From Gallionellaceae bacterium (GTDB lineage: Bacteria > Pseudomonadota > Gammaproteobacteria > Burkholderiales > Gallionellaceae), in the NCBI GenBank assembly GCA_947445045.1, contig CANFCA010000049.1:1-7435 (forward strand): a stretch of 7,435 bases of DNA, given 5' to 3'. The position numbers and the translations under genes are program-made. The notes under the pieces are model-generated. The model was not told the origin of the DNA and ran no database searches. It was given only the letters and a program-made list of their open reading frames with translations. This document shows, in pieces, positions 1 through 3,784 of this stretch (position 1 is the first letter of the stretch; each line of letters opens with the position of its first letter).

Positions 1-580
1 ATACTGTTGCCGCAACATCAGCGTTTTTGGTATTGAAACTACCGTAGCTGAGATTGATACGTTTTTCGTTAGGAGCTGGCTCACGCAACACGATATTGAC
101 GATACCTCCCATTGCCAAATTACCCCACATACTGCTTGCACCACCGCCGCGTATCACTTCAATGCGCTCGATCGAATCTTTTGGAATCGCCCCCCAATTC
201 AAAATGCGGAAGTAAGGATCGTTAACAGGAATGCCATCAATCATCACCAGCGTGTTGATATTCGTAGTCGTGCCAAAGCCACGGATGCTGAATACTTGCC
301 CTGTTGGGTGAATTTGATTCGCGGGGACTTGAGGAGAAAATACGCCGGGAATTTTGTTGAGAATTTGCTCAACGGTAGTTTCTGGAGACTGTTGAACTTG
401 CTCTTTAGTGATAACGCTTGTATTGACATCCAGCTTCTCAAGGTTTGACCCTCTACCCGCAGTGACCGTGATGGGCGACAGCTCCGTCACAACCTCTTCC
501 TCAGCATAAGCCGCATTTATCACACTGATAAAAATACAGCTGGATGTAAATAATTTTTTTCCGCTAAGCGACCTCGCCAT
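1..580 (-). CDS. TonB-dependent outer-membrane receptor, N-terminal part (partial)
   Basis: Outer-membrane beta-barrel receptor that takes up a scarce ligand (siderophore, cobalamin, metal complex or similar) using energy from TonB-ExbBD. I translated it from the ATG at 580-578; 193 codons are present and the gene leaves the window at its 3' end, so the barrel is not visible. Residues 1-26 form a signal peptide ending AAYA. A TonB box, PITVTA, follows at residues 36-41. The plug domain then shows its standard blocks: TVEQILNKIPGV, SIRGFG, MIDGIPVND, and IERIEVIRGGGASSMWGN with GGIVNIV. The start is supported by GAGGAG at 593-588, 7 nt upstream. The plug resembles the BtuB/CirA type, but the ligand cannot be read from this part. 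The gene is divergent from the fimbrial operon and has no obvious functional tie to it. Confidence 0.95.
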   Translation of the reverse strand, partial: MARSLSGKKLFTSSCIFISVINAAYAEEEVVTELSPITVTAGRGSNLEKLDVNTSVITKEQVQQSPETTVEQILNKIPGVFSPQVPANQIHPTGQVFSIRGFGTTTNINTLVMIDGIPVNDPYFRILNWGAIPKDSIERIEVIRGGGASSMWGNLAMGGIVNIVLREPAPNEKRINLSYGSFNTKNADVAATV

Positions 581-587
581 TTCAACT

Positions 588-593
588 CTCCTC
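588..593 (-). promoter_or_regulatory. Ribosome binding site of the TonB-dependent receptor
   Basis: GAGGAG on the minus strand, 7 nt from the ATG at 580. It fixes the start of the receptor. Its sequence can pair over 6 nt with the CUCCUC of the intergenic structured RNA, but any strong SD would do so. Confidence 0.8.
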
Positions 594-635
594 ACGTTTT
601 ATGATTTAACAAATTTTAAAAACGCGTGGATGCTA

Positions 636-664
636 ACTATAAAAAATTAGCTTGGGAATGTGAC
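636..664 (-). promoter_or_regulatory. Predicted sigma-70 promoter of the receptor gene
   Basis: On the minus strand GTCACA (664-659, 4 of 6 matches to the -35) is followed after 17 nt by TATAGT (641-636, 5 of 6 matches to the -10). Transcription would start near 629, giving a leader of about 50 nt before the receptor ATG. The -35 hexamer lies inside the 17-bp palindrome at 659-675, so a protein bound there would compete with or contact RNA polymerase. The call rests on consensus only. Confidence 0.35.
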
Positions 665-675
665 ATATTGTCGCA
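659..675. promoter_or_regulatory. 17-bp palindromic operator candidate, copy 1
   Basis: TGTGACATATTGTCGCA is an imperfect palindrome with an odd-numbered centre, followed by CCCT. It is nearly identical to the copy at 956-972: 14 of 17 positions match, and the CCC that follows is shared. It overlaps the -35 region of the predicted receptor promoter. Two copies of one palindrome at two promoters on the same strand suggest one dimeric DNA-binding regulator. The outer TGTGA looks CRP-like, but the spacing does not match TGTGA-N6-TCACA, so I do not name the regulator. Confidence 0.5.
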
Positions 676-779
676 CCCTTGATTTATATGGCTTGCAGAT
701 TAGGTTAACCAATAAATAGAGTTTGATGCGGCGAAATTCATGCGCAGAAAAAATTAATAATGGGACGGGATGCAGACAG

Positions 780-920
780 AAAAAAGTTGGCTTACGCAAT
801 TTCAGAAACACGCGCTGCTAAATTTCACGGCTCGTATTGTAAAACACGAGCAATGACTTAAAAGATGTCGTACACGGGGAGGAGTACATGAGACACCAGT
901 AGTGTTTGATTGCGTAAGCC
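780..920 (-). ncRNA. Candidate structured RNA with anti-Shine-Dalgarno loop (small RNA or receptor leader)
   Basis: Read on the minus strand, the element begins GGCUUACGCAAU (920-909) and closes with the perfect complement AUUGCGUAAGCC (800-789). This 12-bp stem is extended inside by AAACAC/GUGUUU. Between the arms are a hairpin with a 6-bp stem (851-846 with 835-830) and a second hairpin (GUAC 887-884 with GUAC 873-870, extended across a bulge by UGUC with GACA). The 10-nt loop of the second hairpin reads UCCUCCCCGU, an anti-SD sequence. After the closing stem comes AAC then U6 (785-780). A predicted sigma-70 promoter places +1 at 920, the first base of the stem. The result could be a free RNA of about 140 nt or the 5' leader of the receptor mRNA. 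I find no cobalamin-riboswitch core motifs. A MITE with 12-bp terminal repeats is the competing reading, but I see no flanking target duplication. Confidence 0.4.
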
Positions 921-927
921 GAAGGGA

Positions 928-955
928 ATGATAGTGAAATAATTTCGTTTGTAAA
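928..955 (-). promoter_or_regulatory. Predicted sigma-70 promoter for the structured RNA
   Basis: On the minus strand TTTACA (955-950, 5 of 6) and TATCAT (933-928, 5 of 6) are separated by 16 nt. A 7-nt discriminator then leads to G at 920, the first base of the 12-bp stem. The 17-bp palindrome at 956-972 abuts the -35 and is centred near -44, a usual activator position. It is the best sigma-70 match I found between 581 and 1470. Confidence 0.45.
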
Positions 956-972
956 TGCGACATGATGTCGCA
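956..972. promoter_or_regulatory. 17-bp palindromic operator candidate, copy 2 (perfect)
   Basis: TGCGACATGATGTCGCA is a perfect palindrome around one central base: 8-bp arms 956-963 and 965-972. CCCC follows. It is the better-conserved partner of the copy at 659-675 and directly abuts the -35 box of the promoter of the structured RNA. The likely ligand is a dimeric regulator of unknown family. Confidence 0.55.
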
Positions 973-982
973 CCCCATTAAT

Positions 983-1057
983 AATTTCATTCTACGAAAT
1001 CACACAATTTTTAATCCTGAATTGCTCACCTAATAAGGATTTCGTAGCATCTAAATT
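983..1057. repeat. Imperfect 75-nt inverted repeat with 10-bp core stem
   Basis: CTACGAAATC (992-1001) and GATTTCGTAG (1038-1047) are perfect complements. The stem is extended outward, past a 4/5-nt internal loop, by AATTT (983-987) with AAATT (1053-1057). Inside is a further 5-bp hairpin, CAATT (1005-1009) with AATTG (1020-1024). There is no T-run on either side, so it is not a clear terminator. It may be a short palindromic repeat or a binding or structured site. Confidence 0.5.
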
Positions 1058-1167
1058 GTCAAAATTGCATAACAACACTACACAGCAGCCACCATGTGAC
1101 AAATTACGTCAACAATTACCCATAACTGTCAGTATCGGCAGGATTTAGAAAAACTTTAGGGTAATTT

Positions 1168-1185
1168 TAAAAAATATATTTTTTA
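1168..1185. repeat. 18-bp perfect AT-only palindrome
   Basis: TAAAAAATATATTTTTTA is fully self-complementary and sits in the AT-rich DNA upstream of the fimbrial promoter. A-tract DNA of this kind is intrinsically bent and is a plausible binding place for nucleoid proteins. It could also simply reflect local AT richness. Confidence 0.4.
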
Positions 1186-1267
1186 GCCTTAAAAATTTGA
1201 ACTACTCATACAAATTATTGAGTCAGTCTTAATTCTTCCCTCTAATACTTCAAGCGCATATCGAATC

Positions 1268-1280
1268 CAATATATTGATA
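1268..1280 (-). promoter_or_regulatory. IHF-like site upstream of the fimbrial promoter
   Basis: On the minus strand TATCAATATATTG fits the IHF consensus WATCAANNNNTTR at every fixed position. It lies about 125 bases upstream of the -24 element at 1394 (about -145 from the expected start), where IHF commonly bends DNA at sigma-54 promoters. The same place carries a looser inverted repeat, TTGAT (1275-1279) to ATCAA (1303-1307), which could be an enhancer-binding site. AT-rich sequence raises the chance of a random match. Confidence 0.35.
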
Positions 1281-1391
1281 ATTAATCATTTTATTAATAT
1301 TCATCAAGCCAAGCCACCTGCGCTTGCGAGTTTATTGATTCAACTGAAGCAATAACTTACTTTTACATGGTTTGATGAGCGTTTCAAGTGA

Positions 1392-1408
1392 TTGGCATGG
1401 CTATTGCT
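1392..1408 (+). promoter_or_regulatory. Sigma-54 (RpoN) promoter of the fimbrial operon
   Basis: TTGGCATGGCTATTGCT matches the sigma-54 consensus TTGGCACG-N4-TTGCT except for one T in place of C. The invariant GG (1394-1395) and GC (1406-1407) are separated by exactly 10 bases. The start of transcription would be near 1419, leaving a leader of about 52 nt before the first pilin ATG. Sigma-54 promoters need an enhancer-binding ATPase, so the operon would be switched by an external activator; none is encoded in this window. Confidence 0.6.
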
Positions 1409-1459
1409 GAATGGGCAATGCACGCCTCAATTCTGTGCGTAAACGGAAAGCCTCTTTAT

Positions 1460-1464
1460 AGGAG
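1460..1464 (+). promoter_or_regulatory. Ribosome binding site of the first pilin gene
   Basis: AGGAG ends 6 nt before the ATG at 1471. With the next three bases it forms AGGAGTAC (1460-1467), which recurs exactly at 880-887 inside the intergenic structured element. The minus-strand RNA of that element would therefore pair perfectly with this SD over 8 nt. Confidence 0.8.
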
Positions 1465-1470
1465 TACCAA

Positions 1471-1968
1471 ATGAAAAAAATTCTGACTTCCATTTTTGCA
1501 GCTGCCATGGTTGCAATCGCTGCACCTTCCACACAGGCTGCAACACTAGGCCCAGCAAACTTCAATGTAACTGCTAGCCTTGCAGCTGCATGCACCATTA
1601 CTTCGGTTGGTACGCCTGTTCTAGCCTTTGGCACATACACAGCATTTCAAGCTGCTGCCGCTACCGCTACCGCACCTATTACTATCCAATGCTCACGCAG
1701 TCTCGCAGCGCCTACATTTGCATTCGACGGCGGAACAGGTTATGGCGTACTAGCTGGACTTAACTATAACGTTACTGCTGCTTCAGCGATTACCACTACT
1801 GGTACCGCAGCGACCGCCGTTGCAGGTGGCGTAGGAACAGCAGATGTACGCACTATCACCCTTACAGGCAGCATGGCAGCCGGACAAGCTGGTGATTGCG
1901 CTGCGGGTAATGCAGCAGCCTGTGCAGCCGTACAAACTGCAACACGCACTATCACTATCACTTACTAA
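1471..1968 (+). CDS. Spore coat U domain major pilin subunit (CsuA/B-like)
   Basis: Predicted main building block of an archaic chaperone-usher pilus, exported to the periplasm and polymerised by donor-strand exchange. Residues 1-23 form a Sec signal peptide ending STQA. The mature N-terminus (about 24-40, with NFNVTASL) has the alternating pattern of a donor strand. The spore coat U (SCPU) domain follows, with CTIT, VLAFGTYTAF, a cysteine pair C41/C74 and a second pair C143/C151 typical of disulfide-stabilised subunits. It ends RTITITY, the conserved final strand of the family. The mature protein is very rich in Ala and Thr and has only six Lys, Arg, Asp or Glu residues, as expected for a tough structural pilin. 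At 165 aa it has the usual length. As first gene, directly after the sigma-54 promoter, with a good RBS and a hairpin behind it, it is probably the most abundant product. SCPU assignment is firm; major-subunit status is inferred from position. Confidence 0.92.
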   Translation: MKKILTSIFAAAMVAIAAPSTQAATLGPANFNVTASLAAACTITSVGTPVLAFGTYTAFQAAAATATAPITIQCSRSLAAPTFAFDGGTGYGVLAGLNYNVTAASAITTTGTAATAVAGGVGTADVRTITLTGSMAAGQAGDCAAGNAAACAAVQTATRTITITY

Positions 1969-1971
1969 GCA

Positions 1972-2002
1972 AAGCCGATCACCGATTTCCAATCGGTGGC
2001 TT
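1972..2002 (+). terminator. Intercistronic hairpin after the first pilin gene (attenuator or mRNA stabiliser)
   Basis: AAGCC (1972-1976) pairs with GGCTT (1998-2002), and ACCGAT (1981-1986) pairs with ATCGGT (1992-1997). The loop is 5 nt and there is a 4-nt bulge (GATC). No T-run follows, so it should not be a strong terminator. By position it would partly stop transcription or protect the upstream message from 3' decay, raising first-pilin output over later genes. The pairing is seen; the role is inferred. Confidence 0.4.
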
Positions 2003-2053
2003 AGTAAACTATTCAAAAATCGGTATGCAGTAAATTTTTTAACTTTAATTTAT

Positions 2054-2059
2054 AGGGAG
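2054..2059 (+). promoter_or_regulatory. Ribosome binding site of the second pilin gene
   Basis: AGGGAG, 7 nt before the ATG at 2067. It supports independent initiation of this gene across the 98-nt gap. Confidence 0.7.
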
Positions 2060-2066
2060 TATTAAC

Positions 2067-2522
2067 ATGAAAAGTCTTCAATTGAAAAAATTTGCAGCAT
2101 CAACTATCGCAGCAGCCTTGTTTGCAGTAGCCGCTCCTGCTCAAGCGGTAGGAACAGTTTCAACCAATTTTAATGTTGACATTACATTAAGCCCATTATG
2201 TTCAGTCAGCACGCCAGCTCCACTTGCATTTACTTACACATCTTTCCAACCAACGGCAGCGACTGCAGCCACACCATTCACTGTAACTTGCCCTACTGGC
2301 ATTCCCTATACAGTTGGCGTTACTGCGGGTGCAACGGATAATGCCGTTCAATTGGCTTATAGCTTGGCACTCTCTTCGGGCGCAGGAACAGGTACTGGTG
2401 TAGCTCAAAATTATGCGGTAAATGGCACAATCGCAAGTGGTCAAGGTGGTGCTTGCACATCCGTGCCTTGCACTAATGCTGCCGCAACAAATAACGTACA
2501 AACCATTACTGTTGCTTACTAA
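2067..2522 (+). CDS. Spore coat U domain pilin subunit (CsuA-like)
   Basis: Second pilus subunit of the same SCPU family, 151 aa. Residues 1-27 are a signal peptide ending APAQA. The donor-strand-like NFNVDITL segment is at about 34-41, and the core holds C45/C75 and C130/C135 as likely disulfides, LAFTYTSFQPTAA at 53-65 and a final strand QTITVAY. It resembles the second domain of the tip adhesin encoded at 6361-7275 more than it resembles the first pilin: both share LAF(T/S)YT(S/A)F(Q/R)PTAA, GTGVAQ, NG(T/S)(I/M)A and an ACT/TCT-type cysteine segment near the end. This suggests duplication within the operon. It probably acts as a minor or adaptor subunit near the tip, inferred from csu gene order. 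Confidence 0.9.
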   Translation: MKSLQLKKFAASTIAAALFAVAAPAQAVGTVSTNFNVDITLSPLCSVSTPAPLAFTYTSFQPTAATAATPFTVTCPTGIPYTVGVTAGATDNAVQLAYSLALSSGAGTGTGVAQNYAVNGTIASGQGGACTSVPCTNAAATNNVQTITVAY

Positions 2523-2568
2523 AATTAGCCATTAAAATTTAGGGTAGCGTTATTTCGCCACAGCCTAA

Positions 2569-3012
2569 ATGATTTCGAGCGTTCTCTCTAGTTCGCTCAC
2601 ACAACCAGCAATTTCCGCTAGAGTTTTTTCCTTAGTGGTACTGCTGGTTTTGTGTATTCAGTCTAGTTATGCTGGGCAAGCGAATTCGCAATTCAAAGTT
2701 CTAATCAACCTGCAATCTAGCATCGGAACGCCCAATGCAGGGATATGCAGCAGCAGTTCTCGAATCGGTAATTTCGGTGAAGTGGTTACCGTTAAATGCA
2801 CTACTGGAAAAGTCGTGACTTTTTCGGGGAACACTAATAAGTTACCTTGGACGGCAACTCAAGATGGCTCGTACCGTTTTTTTACTCATCTTTCTGAGGA
2901 ACCTGTATCGCTGGGTACGCTGGATGTTTACGCGGGTGGCGGCACGGTGACTTCTTGGCGCATCGTGCGATTAGCCAATCGGGACTATATTGAATTGATG
3001 GTAGGATGGTAA
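2569..3012 (+). CDS. Small divergent pilus subunit in the CsuB position
   Basis: 147-aa secreted protein, probably a minor subunit. An in-frame TAA directly precedes the ATG, so no longer start is possible, although the RBS is weak. The signal peptide is long: about 17 polar residues, Arg18, a hydrophobic core FSLVVLLVLC, and probable cleavage after SSYA (residue 35). The mature start NSQFKVLINLQSS copies the donor-strand pattern of the two pilins (NFNVTASL, NFNVDITL). FGEVVTVKC recalls the SCPU core. However, the first cysteine pair is only 17 residues apart (C60/C77) rather than about 30, the second pair is absent, and the end is YIELMVGW instead of TITITY. The protein is also more charged than its neighbours. 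I would not recognise it from sequence alone; the subunit call rests on position and the N-terminal pattern. A periplasmic accessory protein is the alternative. Confidence 0.7.
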   Translation: MISSVLSSSLTQPAISARVFSLVVLLVLCIQSSYAGQANSQFKVLINLQSSIGTPNAGICSSSSRIGNFGEVVTVKCTTGKVVTFSGNTNKLPWTATQDGSYRFFTHLSEEPVSLGTLDVYAGGGTVTSWRIVRLANRDYIELMVGW

Positions 3013-3048
3013 AATTCAATGATTTACACAATGAAAGCGGACATTAAA

Positions 3049-3774
3049 ATGAAAAAAATCTTCGCAAAAACGCTGGGAATTTTGCTCGCAACTAGCCTTG
3101 CATTGCCCGTTTTAGCTGCACCATTTTCTGTCACGCCAGTGCGCGTGTACATGACCCCGAAAGATAAAGCGATTGCCGTCACCGTCACCAACGAAGGTGA
3201 TGAAGAACTGGTGATGCAAGCCGATTTATATTCTTGGAAGCAAAAAGCCAACGGTGAAGATGAATTAGTGCTGACCGAGGATTTATTGCTCTCGCCGCCT
3301 ATTGTCAAACTCGCCGCCAAGTCTCGCCAAGTATTGCGTTTAGCGCGATTACGTTCTGTTTCAGAAACGGAGCAACTGACTTACCGCATGATTATGCGCG
3401 AAGTCCCCGAAGCAAAACCCAATAGTGGCAACTTGCAATTGCAGATCGCGATTGCATTTTCGCTGCCCGTTTTCATAACTCCTCCTAAAGCAAAATTCGC
3501 ACTCAATTGTATAGCCGAAAGATCAGCACCTGATACTATCAAAGCAGCTTGCGAGAACACTGGTAATGCTTACGCTCAAATTATTGACTTTGAGCTGGCT
3601 AATGCCGAGGGGTTAAAGTTGGCAAGCCGTGATACGGGCGGATACATCCTACCAACTGTGAAGCGCAGTTTCGACATCAAAGCCGACAGCGCACTTGCTA
3701 GCGGCAAGGCCAAACTTACCGTTCGCCTAGACGATGGAAGTAAACAGGCCTTCGATATAACAATTTCCGATTAA
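3049..3774 (+). CDS. csuC: Archaic pilus periplasmic chaperone (CsuC-like, PapD superfamily)
   Basis: Folds and caps pilus subunits in the periplasm by lending a strand, then hands them to the usher. I chose the ATG at 3049 because MKKIFAKTLGILLATSLALPVLA is then a textbook signal peptide (1-23) and AAGCGGA lies 7 nt upstream. In-frame ATGs at 3019 and 3031 would only add a polar tail. Length is 241 aa. Domain 1 (24-145): PFSVTPVRVYM with Arg32 at the place of the PapD anchoring Arg, VTVTNEGDEEL, the SPPIVKLAAKSRQVLRL block at 82-98 and YRMIMREVP at 112-120. The donor strand is LQLQIAIAFSLPVFITP at 129-145, with no Lys where PapD has its second anchor, as in non-classical chaperones. Domain 2 (146-241) has a cysteine pair C154/C168. 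It ends 10 nt before the usher. Confidence 0.93.
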   Translation: MKKIFAKTLGILLATSLALPVLAAPFSVTPVRVYMTPKDKAIAVTVTNEGDEELVMQADLYSWKQKANGEDELVLTEDLLLSPPIVKLAAKSRQVLRLARLRSVSETEQLTYRMIMREVPEAKPNSGNLQLQIAIAFSLPVFITPPKAKFALNCIAERSAPDTIKAACENTGNAYAQIIDFELANAEGLKLASRDTGGYILPTVKRSFDIKADSALASGKAKLTVRLDDGSKQAFDITISD

Positions 3775-3784
3775 GGGTTTCAGC

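Larger units (their letters stand above)
581..1470. other. Long gene-free regulatory region between divergent units
   Basis: About 890 bases without a convincing protein gene. It is AT-rich and unusually dense in inverted repeats. From left to right I see a predicted receptor promoter with a 17-bp palindrome, a 132-nt structured element with a U-tract, a second promoter and a second palindrome, a 75-nt imperfect hairpin, an 8-bp inverted repeat, an 18-bp AT palindrome, an IHF-like site and a sigma-54 promoter. The main ones are listed separately. The one ORF here (minus strand, 802-990) has no recognisable domain and overlaps the structured element, so I do not call it a gene. Confidence 0.8.

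Noticed and set aside
880..902. Tiny plus-strand ORF (ATG at 888) after a strong GGGGAGGAG
   Set aside because: The spacing from SD to ATG is only 3 nt and the frame stops after four codons. The purine run is better explained as the complement of the anti-SD loop.
789..920. Cobalamin riboswitch upstream of the TonB-dependent receptor
   Set aside because: Neither strand shows the B12-box or the GCCACTG core, and the size and stem layout differ from that class.
781..928. MITE with flanking target-site duplication
   Set aside because: The 12-bp terminal repeats fit, but the bases outside them (AAAAAGTT and GAAGGGAA) are not duplicates. The MITE reading is kept only as an alternative.
802..990. 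62-aa minus-strand ORF in the intergenic region
   Set aside because: No recognisable domain and no convincing RBS. It overlaps the perfect stem, the promoter-like boxes and the palindrome, so coding is unlikely.
1275..1289. FNR/Anr box (TTGAT-N-ATCA)
   Set aside because: The half-sites are 5 nt apart instead of 4 and the second half is incomplete.
1275..1303. Sigma-70 promoter TTGATA-N17-TATTCA before the fimbrial genes
   Set aside because: The -10 match is poor, and the place coincides with an IHF-like site. The sigma-54 element closer to the gene is much better.
1764..2065. Antisense and alternative-frame ORFs over the pilin genes
   Set aside because: Low-complexity Ala/Thr-rich coding creates long open shadows. 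They lack signals and family resemblance.
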